A DNA stretch of 64,000 nucleotides from an uncultured Psychroserpens sp. (lineage in GTDB: Bacteria > Bacteroidota > Bacteroidia > Flavobacteriales > Flavobacteriaceae): NCBI RefSeq assembly GCF_947503375.1, contig NZ_CANNDQ010000002.1, forward strand, positions 459,182-523,181. The letters run 5' to 3'. A program made the translations under genes and the position numbers. The notes beneath the pieces were generated by a model. That model was given only the letters and a program-made list of their open reading frames with translations. It made no database searches and was not told the DNA's origin. This document shows, in pieces, positions 27,237-35,861 of this stretch (position 1 is the first letter of the stretch; each line of letters starts with the position of its first letter).

Positions 27237-28460
27237 TTATTCAATTAAATCTATATGTCTATCGTGGTATCCTAAAAGATAAAGCACACCATCAAGACCA
27301 ATGCTTGATATTGAGCTTTGCGCATTATTCTTTACTTTTGGCTTGGCATGAAAAGCGATACCTAATCCAGCTAAATTAAGCATAGGTAAATCGTTTGCAC
27401 CATCACCTACTGCTATGGTTTGACTAATGTCTATTCCTTCCTTTTTTGCAATTTCTTGCAGATACTCAGCTTTTTTGTTACCATCTACAATATCACCTAT
27501 ATAACCTCCTGTTAAAACGCCATCTTTTATTTCTAATTGATTGGCATAGACATAATCCATGCCTAACTCCTTTTTCAAGTATTCCCCAAAATAGGTGAAT
27601 CCGCCAGATAGGATTGCAGTCTTAAACCCGTAACTCCTTAGCGTATCAATTAATCGTTTAGCGCCTTTGGTTATGGGTAAGTTTACAGCAACATCATGAA
27701 GTACTTCTTCTTTAAGACCTTTTAAAAGTTTCATTCGCTGTTTAAAACTTTCATTGAAATCTATTTCACCTTGCATTGCAGATTCAGTAATAGCTTTTAC
27801 TTCTTCACCAACACCTGCTAAATCAGCTAGTTTATCAATTACTTCGGCCTGTATAAGTGTAGAGTCCATATCAAAACATACCAGTCGTCTATTTCTTCTA
27901 AAAATGTTATCTTCTTGAAATGCAATATCAACGTCTAATTCTCTTGAGATTTGCATAAATTTTTCAGTAAAATCTGCTTTGCAATCTATTTTCCCTCTAA
28001 TTGACAGTTGAATTGACGCGCGTGAATATTCTTCAGTTTTCACTAAAGACGTTCTTCCTGTTAGACGCTTGATAGCATCTATATTCAAGTTTTTTTCAGA
28101 AATCACTTCAGTAACTTTAGATATTTGCTCGGCAGATAGTTTCTCGCCTAGTATGGTAATGATGTAACGATCTTTACCTTGCAATTGTACCCAGCTTTCG
28201 TAATCCTGTAGTGAAATGGGTGAGAATTTAGCAGTTACACCTAGCTCATAAGCTTTAAAAAGAAGGTCTTTGAGTACTGAAGCAGAATTATTTCCTGCGT
28301 CAATTTCAAACATGAAACCTAAAGATAGTGTGTCGTGTATATTAGCTTGTCCTATATCTAACACTTTGGCACCATAATGTGACAAAACACCCATTAAACC
28401 AGATGTTAAACCTGGTTTGTCTTGCCCAGATATATTGAGTAAAAAAATGTCTTTGCTCAT
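27237..28460 (-). CDS. serB: Phosphoserine phosphatase with N-terminal ACT domains
   Basis: 407 residues. Two ACT-like domains occupy about 1-170 (LLNISGQDKPGLTSGLMGVL starts the first), probably sensing serine or related amino acids. The HAD phosphatase domain starts with the nucleophile Asp197 and Asp199 in CFDMDSTLI, continues with SGGFTYFGEYL, and ends with GDGANDLPMLNLAGLGIAFHAKP. It carries out the last step of serine synthesis. A conserved hypothetical gene lies just upstream on the same strand. Confidence 0.95.
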   Translation of the reverse strand: MSKDIFLLNISGQDKPGLTSGLMGVLSHYGAKVLDIGQANIHDTLSLGFMFEIDAGNNSASVLKDLLFKAYELGVTAKFSPISLQDYESWVQLQGKDRYIITILGEKLSAEQISKVTEVISEKNLNIDAIKRLTGRTSLVKTEEYSRASIQLSIRGKIDCKADFTEKFMQISRELDVDIAFQEDNIFRRNRRLVCFDMDSTLIQAEVIDKLADLAGVGEEVKAITESAMQGEIDFNESFKQRMKLLKGLKEEVLHDVAVNLPITKGAKRLIDTLRSYGFKTAILSGGFTYFGEYLKKELGMDYVYANQLEIKDGVLTGGYIGDIVDGNKKAEYLQEIAKKEGIDISQTIAVGDGANDLPMLNLAGLGIAFHAKPKVKNNAQSSISSIGLDGVLYLLGYHDRHIDLIE

Positions 28461-28476
28461 ACCTAATGTAACTCGA

Positions 28477-28962
28477 TTATTTTAAAAATCTGCTATGCCA
28501 GCTCTCACTAGCTGGTACTTCCCAATTTTCGTTGAACTCAGCAATATTAGTAACCATATTATTGAAAACTATGGTGTTTTTTGAAACCGCTTTATCTTTT
28601 GCCATTTTTTTAAAATCTAACAACGGTTTGTAAGCAATGTACTCGCCTTGCTTGTATGATACATTCATCTTGTCCATAAGATCTACATTATAATCTTTTT
28701 CCAATTGCTGAATGAAATGAACTGAGGCATCAATACTACAACCTGTAGCTTTATTAAGGTTTTGATTTAATGCAATAACAATGAAACGTTTATATTTAAT
28801 GGTATATGCCGATTGCAAATCGCTTCCATGGGCTGTCCAATTAGAAATGAAAATGTTTAGTCTTTCTTCTATTTCTTTAATTTCATTATCGGTAAATGAG
28901 CGATTGGCTTGATATATCCAAACTCTTGATTCTTCAGGTAATGTACTAAAATCAACTAGCAT
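28477..28962 (-). CDS. Conserved protein of unknown function
   Basis: 161 residues from the ATG at 28962 (MLVDFSTLPEESRVWIYQANR). The upstream in-frame TTG at 28992 lies beyond the -7 box and is rejected. Notable segments are NWTAHGSDLQSAYTIKYKRFIVIALNQ and ATGCSIDASVHFIQQLEKDY, with a conserved-looking single Cys. No Walker motif is present, although close relatives in this family are often labelled ABC transporter ATPase. No signal peptide or membrane helix. Function unknown. It sits between the PH-domain genes and serB. Confidence 0.8.
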   Translation of the reverse strand: MLVDFSTLPEESRVWIYQANRSFTDNEIKEIEERLNIFISNWTAHGSDLQSAYTIKYKRFIVIALNQNLNKATGCSIDASVHFIQQLEKDYNVDLMDKMNVSYKQGEYIAYKPLLDFKKMAKDKAVSKNTIVFNNMVTNIAEFNENWEVPASESWHSRFLK

Positions 28963-28981
28963 AATTTTTCTTTTTCTGTCG

Positions 28982-28989
28982 CAAAAATA
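28982..28989 (-). promoter_or_regulatory. Putative -7 element upstream of the conserved protein gene
   Basis: The minus strand reads TATTTTTG, matching TAnnTTTG, 20 bases before the ATG at 28962. It supports that start over the longer frame. Confidence 0.45.
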
Positions 28990-28995
28990 CAAATT

Positions 28996-30468
28996 TTACA
29001 TCCAATCTTTTTTACTAGATTCTATTTTAAATAGTAAAAAATCTATAATACTTTTTGCATTCTCTTCTTTTATATGAGGAATTGTAACTGCATTTGTAGA
29101 TGAGTAAACCATAACTGAAGCTAAAGTTCTTCTCTTTTGAAAAATGGTTTGCTTTAGTGCTACACCTTGCACCTTATGAAGTTCTAAAAAATTAGTATTG
29201 ATATCTACTAATTTACCTGACCCAACAATCAAATAGTTCTCATCTATACTATAATATGCTTTTTTATAACTGTAAATTATAGATAAGGACGCAAAAATGA
29301 CAAAAGGAATATTAATTAAGAATAGTTCAACTGATATGAAACTAAAGATCAAATTCAACAGAGCCAAAACTATGATATAAGATAAAGTGCTTCTGTAAAT
29401 GAAATACTTTTCGGGTTTCAATTTCACAACAGATGAAAAGATGTTTGGATAAAATTTTTGAATCAATTCATCTACTTTAAATTTGTTTAGACCAATGATA
29501 GTGAAGTGTTTTTGCTGTTTCTTATTTACCATGGCCTGGGTGAAATTAAGTTTATACAACCCTAACCATTGTTTAAGCCTATTTGTTTTTACAATTGTAT
29601 TCTGAATACGATTGGGTTCGAGAACTAAACTGACTTTATTGAATAGACCTTTTGATATTTCTAAGCCTTTGTTTGTACTGGTAACTTTCAAATTAAAATT
29701 CTCTAAAAAAGTTTTTATCAACGAGAAAAGAAAGGCTATAAATAATAACACGAAAACCAGTGCGAAATTAAAAATAAGAAGGCTTAATATCTCTGTATCA
29801 GAAAATGCAAAATAACCATCAAATCTGGTTTTTATATTTAGTGATTCAAGAAAATCTTTAAAATCGTTATAAAGACCAATGATAAAGAATAGAATAAAAA
29901 TAAAGCTTCTAAAATGATTTTCTGAAACGCCCTCTAAAAGTAACTTTTTAATTGAAACTTTGTAATATAATGACCCATCATTTTTAGTGGTTTCATACTG
30001 CTCTTGAGCTCTGTTTTCAAGCAATACGCGTTTAAGTGCATTTGCTTTTGCAACTGTTAATGCCTGAATTTCAATTTCGGTTTTATTATCTCCAGCAGTT
30101 TCAATAGATAGCGAAACAACATTTATGAGTTGCTGAATAAAGTTTTGTTTGATGTAAACGTTTTGAATCTTAGTTTTGGCTATTGAGGTTTCCTCTTTGT
30201 TAAGTATTCCTTGATGTAAAATGAAATAATCTTCGGTTACATAAAACTTAAAATTTACATATTTTAACAATGAATACGCTATAAAAAACAAAACACCAAT
30301 ACAAGCCCCAAGGATCACTTTTGTGGCATAAACATCTACAAAACGCACAAAGAATATTAAGAAAAATATCGCAACACGTTTGATAAACTTATAGAGACTA
30401 ACGCCAAATATGACTATAATCCCTTTTGAAGATTGTCTAGATGGCGAATCAAAACTAAAGTCGTTCAT
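28996..30468 (-). CDS. Membrane protein with repeated bacterial PH domains (YdbT-like)
   Basis: 490 residues. Several hydrophobic pairs (about 22-65, 190-260 and 355-395) separate bPH2-type domains, seen as YVTEDYFILHQGILNKEETSIAKTKIQNVYI, LEVSKGLF-like SNKGLEISKGLFNKVSLVLEPNRIQ, and YYSIDENYLIVGSGKLVDIN with LHKVQGVALKQ. The arrangement matches YdbT/YdbS pairs (DUF304), whose function is unknown. It overlaps the smaller PH-domain gene upstream by 14 bases, so the two proteins are probably made together. Confidence 0.85.
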   Translation of the reverse strand: MNDFSFDSPSRQSSKGIIVIFGVSLYKFIKRVAIFFLIFFVRFVDVYATKVILGACIGVLFFIAYSLLKYVNFKFYVTEDYFILHQGILNKEETSIAKTKIQNVYIKQNFIQQLINVVSLSIETAGDNKTEIEIQALTVAKANALKRVLLENRAQEQYETTKNDGSLYYKVSIKKLLLEGVSENHFRSFIFILFFIIGLYNDFKDFLESLNIKTRFDGYFAFSDTEILSLLIFNFALVFVLLFIAFLFSLIKTFLENFNLKVTSTNKGLEISKGLFNKVSLVLEPNRIQNTIVKTNRLKQWLGLYKLNFTQAMVNKKQQKHFTIIGLNKFKVDELIQKFYPNIFSSVVKLKPEKYFIYRSTLSYIIVLALLNLIFSFISVELFLINIPFVIFASLSIIYSYKKAYYSIDENYLIVGSGKLVDINTNFLELHKVQGVALKQTIFQKRRTLASVMVYSSTNAVTIPHIKEENAKSIIDFLLFKIESSKKDWM

Positions 30469-30970
30469 TAATGATATTGGTTAAAAAAGCATTCATGTTT
30501 TCTGCTGTTTCTTTTGGTAGTCCCTTTATAGAAAGATCTCCACCAGATTCACCGGCCGAATAGATCTTTAGCGTAGAGAGATTTAATTTTCTTGATAAAA
30601 AAGAACGTTGAATCTCTATATGTTGAATTCTATTAAAAGGCAATGTGGTTGTTGAGGTTGTAATCAATCCCTCAGAATATGAAATATCTTTTTCACGCAT
30701 TGCGTATTTACGTTTACTGAAGCCAACTTTGTACACAATTACTTGAATAAGGAAAAGAAAGACCAATACAACAATTAACCACCAATACAATTCTTGAAAA
30801 CCTTCTCTATTAGAAAAAACCTTAAAAACGGTAAATACTGAAGCAATTAATCCGTAGGTAATAATTAGATTAAAAAGTATAATGCTGAAATAAGACTTCT
30901 CTACGTTTGTAAAATTAATATCATCAACCTTGGGAAGGCTTTGAATTTGTATTTGATGGTTTGTAAACAT
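30455..30970 (-). CDS. Small bacterial PH-domain membrane protein (YdbS-like)
   Basis: 171 residues with two adjacent membrane helices (about 30-50 and 62-82), then one bPH2 domain: KRKYAMREKDISYSEGLITTSTTTLPFNRIQHIEIQRSF and LSTLKIYSAGESGGDLSIKGLP. This is the partner of the larger PH-domain protein, with overlapping reading frames. Paired genes of this kind are conserved in many bacteria; the molecular role is not known. Confidence 0.85.
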   Translation of the reverse strand: MFTNHQIQIQSLPKVDDINFTNVEKSYFSIILFNLIITYGLIASVFTVFKVFSNREGFQELYWWLIVVLVFLFLIQVIVYKVGFSKRKYAMREKDISYSEGLITTSTTTLPFNRIQHIEIQRSFLSRKLNLSTLKIYSAGESGGDLSIKGLPKETAENMNAFLTNIINERL

Positions 30971-31007
30971 ATCATTTAAATTCTTTTAGCCTATTTGTAT
31001 TAAGGCT

Positions 31008-31202
31008 TTATTTTTTATGTTTTTTAAAGTTTCGGTAAGTTAAATAACCATACATGATCGTAGCAAAAATGAAATAGAAGGTTAGTCGACTCCATGAAAA
31101 ATCTCTTCCAAGTAAATAATCTATTCCTATAACAATTAGACAGAAAATAATACCACCTACCAAAGCTGCAGTTACAACTTGTTTTTTATCTACTTTAGAC
31201 AT
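31008..31202 (-). CDS. Small two-helix membrane protein
   Basis: 64 residues: a short cytoplasmic start (MSKVDKKQ), a helix about 9-30, a polar turn, a second helix about 38-54, and a basic tail ending KKHKK. No family recognised. It lies between the PH-domain genes and another small two-helix protein on the same strand; the pair may be membrane accessory proteins. Confidence 0.65.
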   Translation of the reverse strand: MSKVDKKQVVTAALVGGIIFCLIVIGIDYLLGRDFSWSRLTFYFIFATIMYGYLTYRNFKKHKK

Positions 31203-31229
31203 CTTAATTAATTTTTAATTATGACCTTT

Positions 31230-31430
31230 TTAATGCTCGTCTTTGGTGTATTTGTATCTAAATGCCAGAGCCATAAAAAGCCCAAAACATAAGAAGTGAA
31301 ATAAAAATTTTAAAATTGAGAATGGCACGTCGTAAAAATAATTAACTACTGCCATTGATAGCGCGAAAAACAATCCGTTATATATACCATTTTTAATTAT
31401 AGTTTTTACGGGAAGCTTCTCTCTAATCAT
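31230..31430 (-). CDS. Small two-helix membrane protein
   Basis: 66 residues from the ATG at 31430 (MIREKLPVKTIIKNGIYNG), one base after the stop of the Fe-S gene. A longer start at 31454 would overlap that gene by 23 bases and is less likely. It has two hydrophobic helices (about 16-32 and 38-58) and a charged tail. It resembles the neighbouring 64-residue protein in layout but not clearly in sequence. Function unknown. Confidence 0.65.
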   Translation of the reverse strand: MIREKLPVKTIIKNGIYNGLFFALSMAVVNYFYDVPFSILKFLFHFLCFGLFMALAFRYKYTKDEH

Positions 31431-31431
31431 T

Positions 31432-32223
31432 TTATAAGTCTTGCGCATTAGCAATTAGTTCTGCAATATCCATAACCTCAATATCGCTTTCTCGCTCTTT
31501 TGCTTTCACACCATCTGTCATCATGGTGTTGCAAAACGGACAACCAGCAGCTATAATTTCTGGTTTCGTCTCAAGTGCTTGCTCAGTACGCTCTACATTA
31601 ACATCTTTATTTCCTTTTTCTGGTTCTTTGAACATTTGAGCTCCTCCAGCTCCACAGCAAAGTCCTCTAGATTTACAAGATTTCATTTCTACTAATTCAG
31701 CGTCTAACTTCCTTATCAGATCTCTTGGCGCTTCATAGACATCATTAGCTCTACCCAAATAACAAGGGTCATGAAATGTAATTCGTTTTCCTTTAAACTG
31801 ACCGCCTTCAACCGTTAATCGACCATCATTCAATAAATTTTTTAAAAACTGTGTGTGGTGCATTACATTGTAATTACCTCCCAATCCTGGATATTCATTC
31901 TTAATCGTATTGAAACAATGCGGACAAGCAGTAACAATAGTTTTAATCTCATAAGCATTTAATACCTCAATATTTGTGACGGCTTGCATTTGAAATAAAA
32001 ATTCATTTCCCGAACGTTTAGCAGGATCTCCAGTACAACTTTCTTCAGTACCTAAAACGGCAAATTCTACATTTGCTTTATTTAATAGTCGCACAAATGC
32101 TTTAGTAATTTTTTTTGCTCTATCATCAAAGCTACCGGCACAACCTACCCAAAATAATACTTCTGGTTGTTTACCTTGAGTCATATATTCTGCCATAGTT
32201 GGCACGTTGAGTTGTTCGCTCAT
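31432..32223 (-). CDS. Heterodisulfide-reductase-like CCG-domain Fe-S protein
   Basis: 263 residues with two CCG-type cysteine motifs: TACPHCFNTIKNEYPG, and SCKSRGLCCGAGGAQMF together with AAGCPFCNTMM. The fold is that of HdrB/GlpC-type subunits that bind a non-canonical Fe-S cluster. It lies 30 bases downstream of a membrane 4Fe-4S protein gene, and the two should form a membrane electron-transfer unit. The physiological donor and acceptor are not evident. Confidence 0.9.
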   Translation of the reverse strand: MSEQLNVPTMAEYMTQGKQPEVLFWVGCAGSFDDRAKKITKAFVRLLNKANVEFAVLGTEESCTGDPAKRSGNEFLFQMQAVTNIEVLNAYEIKTIVTACPHCFNTIKNEYPGLGGNYNVMHHTQFLKNLLNDGRLTVEGGQFKGKRITFHDPCYLGRANDVYEAPRDLIRKLDAELVEMKSCKSRGLCCGAGGAQMFKEPEKGNKDVNVERTEQALETKPEIIAAGCPFCNTMMTDGVKAKERESDIEVMDIAELIANAQDL

Positions 32224-32253
32224 AATTTATTCTTTTAGTTGCTTAACTAATTA

Positions 32254-33561
32254 TTACTCGTTTTTCCAATTGAGTCTATCCATTTGGTTATATGGCCAAG
32301 GCGCTCCATTATTCTCAATGTTAGTCATCATATTATTGAGTTCAGTAGGTGCAGCACTTTGCTCCATAACTAAATATTGGCGCATTTGCATTATGATATT
32401 CAAAGGATCAATACTAACAGGGCAAGCTTCAACACAGGCATTGCAACTTGTACAAGCCCAAAGTTCTTCATTGGTAATGTAATCTCCTAATAATTGTTTC
32501 CCATCATCTTTGAACTCTCCGTTATTAGCATCTATATTTTTACCAACCTCTTCCAAACGATCTCGTGTATCCATCATAATTTTACGAGGTGATAATTTTT
32601 TTCCAGTTTGATTTGCTGGACATTCACTTGTACAACGACCACATTCTGTACAGGTATATGCATTTAATAAGTTAACCCAGCTTAAATCTTGCACATCGCT
32701 AGCTCCAAACTTTTCAGGAACAGCATCTTCTGCACCTTCAGGTGCTGCTGCAAAAGGATCAATATTAGGATCCATCATCATTTTAACTTCCTTCGTTACA
32801 GCTTCTAGATTATTGAATTGCCCTTTTGGTGTTAACTTTCCGTAGTATGTATTAGGAAATGCTAGAAGAATATGTAAATGTTTAGAGAAGTATAAATAAT
32901 TTAAAAATACTAAAATGCCTAATATGTGCAACCACCAAGTCGTTCTTTCAATTAAGTGAAGTGTACTTTCAGGCAAATTACTAAACCAAGGTGCAATAAA
33001 TTGACTAATAATATTACCTGAATCCATAGCTTGAAACTTAAGGTCGGTAGCATTCATCGTTAAGAACAGACACATCAACACCACTTCAAAATAAAGAATG
33101 ATATTACCATCACTTTTAGGCCAACCTTTCATTTCAGAACTCAAAAAGCGTTTAAGCTTAATCACATTACGTCTTAGCCAAAATATAATTACAGTAATGA
33201 GTACTAGAACTGCTAAAATTTCAAAAGTGCCTATTAAAAATCCATATATGCTTCCAAGAGAAGAGAAAATACGATGCTTACCTGTGAGTCCGTCAATAAT
33301 AATTTCTAGTACTTCAATATTGATAATTACAAAACCTAGATAAACAATTATATGCAGAATACCTGCAATAGGTCGTTTTACCATCTTACTTTGCCCTAAA
33401 GCAATCATGGACATATTCTTCCAACGTAGTGAAGTATTGTCAGACACGTCGATATCTTTACCAAGTTTTATATTTCTAATGAGTTTTTTTACATTTCTTG
33501 TAAAATAGCCAATACCAGCTATCAGAGCGATGGCAAATAATATTTGTGGTAAGTAACTCAT
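32254..33561 (-). CDS. Membrane protein with two 4Fe-4S clusters (HdrD/GlpC-like)
   Basis: 435 residues. The N-terminal half has five or so membrane helices (about 3-20, 62-90, 105-128, 150-172 and 208-225) with scattered His residues, as in NarI/DsrM-type quinone-reactive subunits. The C-terminal half has two ferredoxin motifs: Cys304, 307, 310 and 314, and Cys370, 373, 376 and 380. With the CCG protein downstream it forms an HdrDE-like pair that may move electrons between the quinone pool and an unknown partner. Confidence 0.9.
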   Translation of the reverse strand: MSYLPQILFAIALIAGIGYFTRNVKKLIRNIKLGKDIDVSDNTSLRWKNMSMIALGQSKMVKRPIAGILHIIVYLGFVIINIEVLEIIIDGLTGKHRIFSSLGSIYGFLIGTFEILAVLVLITVIIFWLRRNVIKLKRFLSSEMKGWPKSDGNIILYFEVVLMCLFLTMNATDLKFQAMDSGNIISQFIAPWFSNLPESTLHLIERTTWWLHILGILVFLNYLYFSKHLHILLAFPNTYYGKLTPKGQFNNLEAVTKEVKMMMDPNIDPFAAAPEGAEDAVPEKFGASDVQDLSWVNLLNAYTCTECGRCTSECPANQTGKKLSPRKIMMDTRDRLEEVGKNIDANNGEFKDDGKQLLGDYITNEELWACTSCNACVEACPVSIDPLNIIMQMRQYLVMEQSAAPTELNNMMTNIENNGAPWPYNQMDRLNWKNE

Positions 33562-33569
33562 AGTGCAGT

Positions 33570-34511
33570 CTAGTTATTTTGATCTTCTTTTGGTGGTGTA
33601 TAGGGTATTTCTTTTTTAGATAAAATACGTCTATACCGTGCTGGGTGCAGTTTAATATCTCTGATTAATTCTTCCATTTCTTTTGACGCAGCTTCTAAAT
33701 TATCGTATAGACCTTCGTCTTTTAAAAGCTTACCAATAGTTCCTTTTCCTGATTGAATGTTTTCGATAAGCATGTTTACTGAACTCAAAGTTTTATCAAG
33801 TTCTGCAACAGTTTCAGATAGTTTTACTTGTTTTAAATCTCCAGTAATGACCGAAAGGTCTCTCGTAATAGAATCGACATTGGCAAGAACAGAAGCGAGC
33901 TTTTCATCATTTTTATTAACAAGTGTATTTATTGAATACGATACTGCTTTAAACGATTTCATCGTAGCATTAAGCTCAGCGATAGCATTTTTTATACCAT
34001 TGTCAGAATTGTCAGTAACAAGTGCATTCAAATTAACCAAAAGTGTATCAGCAGCCTTCAATGTAGTTCCTAACTCACTACCCACTCCTGAGAAGTTTTT
34101 TGTTAAGCTGGTGACAAGACCTTCTTCAACTTCAGATTTAAGAAAATCACCTGATTGAGCTATCTCGCCTTCTTCACTAATAATAATAGCAAGTGCATTT
34201 CCACCCATTAGGCCTGTTTCATATAATCTGATCTTACTGTTTTTAGAAAATTTTAATTGCTCATCTACGGTAAATGAAACTCTAGTTTTTCCAGTTTCAT
34301 AATCGAAAATAATATTTTTGATTTTTCCAACCGTATTTCCCTTTACAGTCACAGGAGAAGACTTACTAAGTGCATTGTAGTCAAACTCTGTATAGTATGT
34401 ATCTTGGGAGTCGAATAAATTTTCTCCTTTTAAGTAATTAAATAAGAAAATGAATAGTAAAATACCAGAAATGACTAATACTGCTGTTTTTACTTCTCTT
34501 GAGATTTTCAA
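33570..34511 (-). CDS. MlaD-family (MCE domain) lipid transport protein
   Basis: 313 residues. One N-terminal membrane helix (about 8-25), then an MCE domain about 36-115 (YNALSKSSPVTVKGNTVGKIKNI, RLYETGLMGGNALAIII). A long helical region of Ala, Val and Ser follows, which probably forms a coiled bundle. MCE proteins pass lipids between the inner and outer membranes. The ATPase and permease partners are not in the window. It lies between the amidase gene and the Fe-S genes on the same strand. Confidence 0.9.
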   Translation of the reverse strand: MKISREVKTAVLVISGILLFIFLFNYLKGENLFDSQDTYYTEFDYNALSKSSPVTVKGNTVGKIKNIIFDYETGKTRVSFTVDEQLKFSKNSKIRLYETGLMGGNALAIIISEEGEIAQSGDFLKSEVEEGLVTSLTKNFSGVGSELGTTLKAADTLLVNLNALVTDNSDNGIKNAIAELNATMKSFKAVSYSINTLVNKNDEKLASVLANVDSITRDLSVITGDLKQVKLSETVAELDKTLSSVNMLIENIQSGKGTIGKLLKDEGLYDNLEAASKEMEELIRDIKLHPARYRRILSKKEIPYTPPKEDQNN

Positions 34512-34533
34512 AATTTTGATTATTTGGTTAAAA

Positions 34534-34541
34534 CAAAATTA
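34534..34541 (-). promoter_or_regulatory. Putative -7 element for the MCE-domain gene
   Basis: The minus strand reads TAATTTTG, matching TAnnTTTG, 23 bases before the ATG at 34511. No -33 box found. Confidence 0.35.
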
Positions 34542-34565
34542 ATGATAAATATATAAAGAATGTTT

Positions 34566-35684
34566 CTAATTAGATGTAGTTTTTAGAGCATCTGAAAGTT
34601 TGATTTGTTTCCCTTCTTGGAATGCAACTACAAAACTACTGCTATAACCTTTTTCTTTTGCTATATTTTCTAAACGTCTAATCTCATTATAATCTGAAGT
34701 ATATCCATAATAATATTTATAAAGACTTCCTTTCTTTTCTCTGGATATATCACTTAACCCCTTAAAGTTGTAAGGCTTTGTTTCTAAGTCTCTTGAACTA
34801 GCTGCAATTTGTACTTTAAACACTATATTACTATATATCAAAGGAGTTTCTGACACTACTTCATTAGTAGAGGTTTCTTCATTATAAATATGCTCGCCAA
34901 CGTTAAGATCTAATTGTTGTTTATAACCCATTATGGCTTTGTAAATAGAATTTGAAACTTCTCTTTGTCCTTTTTTTGAATTCAAATAATCTCCTTCTCT
35001 TTTATTAGTAATAAATCCTGTTTCAATCAATACGCTAGGCATATATGTGTTGTGTAATACCCAAAAGCCGGCTTGCTTCACACCTCTACTTTTGCGCTTT
35101 ATTTTTTGACTAAAATTATCTTCAATATATCTTGCCAGTTGTATACTTTGATCAATATATGCTTCTTGAATTATACCTAAACTAATTAACGACTCTGGCG
35201 AATTAGGATCAAAACCCTCATAATGTTGTTCGTAATTAGACTCTAGGAAAATAACTTCATTTTCTTTTTTTGCAATTTCTATATTCTTATTATTGGCTCT
35301 AGTGGCAAGTACATATGTTTCTGTGCCATAGGCTTGAGAATTGTGAGCATTACAATGAATTGAGATAAACAAGTCTGCATCTTTCTTATTGGCAATTTTT
35401 GCACGCTCATGCAGTTCTAAAAACACATCTGTTTTACGAGTATAAATGACCTCAATATCTGAATGCTTTTCTAGTTCTGCTCCAACTTTAAGCACCATTT
35501 TTAATGCAATATCCTTTTCTTTATAACCATGCTTTGTTGGTCTTCCAGGATCTTTTCCTCCATGACCAGCATCAAGCACCACAACAAACTTATCATTGCC
35601 TTTTTGAAATGCTTCAGCAGATGTTAAAAAACTTGTAAATATTAGTGCAATCCATACGATTGCATATTGTAAGGTCGTTTTCAT
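34566..35684 (-). CDS. N-acetylmuramoyl-L-alanine amidase
   Basis: 372 residues with a signal peptide (to about AEA at 25). The Amidase_3 zinc enzyme follows: His41 in LDAGHGGKDPG, the Glu in ETYVLATRAN or nearby, His in ISIHCNAH, and the catalytic Glu in LIETGFITNKREGDYL. The last 85 residues (VFKVQIAASSRDL ... KEKGYSSSFVVAF) look like a SPOR-type peptidoglycan-binding domain, which would bring the enzyme to division septa. It cuts the stem peptide from MurNAc during cell separation. It is divergent from the LptD-like gene. Confidence 0.92.
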   Translation of the reverse strand: MKTTLQYAIVWIALIFTSFLTSAEAFQKGNDKFVVVLDAGHGGKDPGRPTKHGYKEKDIALKMVLKVGAELEKHSDIEVIYTRKTDVFLELHERAKIANKKDADLFISIHCNAHNSQAYGTETYVLATRANNKNIEIAKKENEVIFLESNYEQHYEGFDPNSPESLISLGIIQEAYIDQSIQLARYIEDNFSQKIKRKSRGVKQAGFWVLHNTYMPSVLIETGFITNKREGDYLNSKKGQREVSNSIYKAIMGYKQQLDLNVGEHIYNEETSTNEVVSETPLIYSNIVFKVQIAASSRDLETKPYNFKGLSDISREKKGSLYKYYYGYTSDYNEIRRLENIAKEKGYSSSFVVAFQEGKQIKLSDALKTTSN

Positions 35685-35805
35685 ATTTATGTTAACGGTT
35701 ATTACTTTCGGTTTATTTTAAAAATCGCCACTATCCTAACAATAATGGTAATTGCGCACTTTTGATAAATTAATTGAAAAATAAATTAATCATAAAAAAT
35801 ATATG

Positions 35806-35813
35806 TAATTTTG
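35806..35813 (+). promoter_or_regulatory. Putative -7 element for the LptD-like gene
   Basis: TAATTTTG matches TAnnTTTG. It contains the TTG that a naive ORF call would use as start (35811), so translation must begin downstream. Confidence 0.5.
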
Positions 35814-35861
35814 GCAATTCAAAAACCGAGCCATACTTTTACAAAAATACATCTAAAAGCA

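Noticed and set aside
35811..35861. The extra 17 codons at the start of the LptD-like gene
   Set aside because: They overlap a perfect -7 promoter box, so they are probably not transcribed; the signal peptide begins after them.
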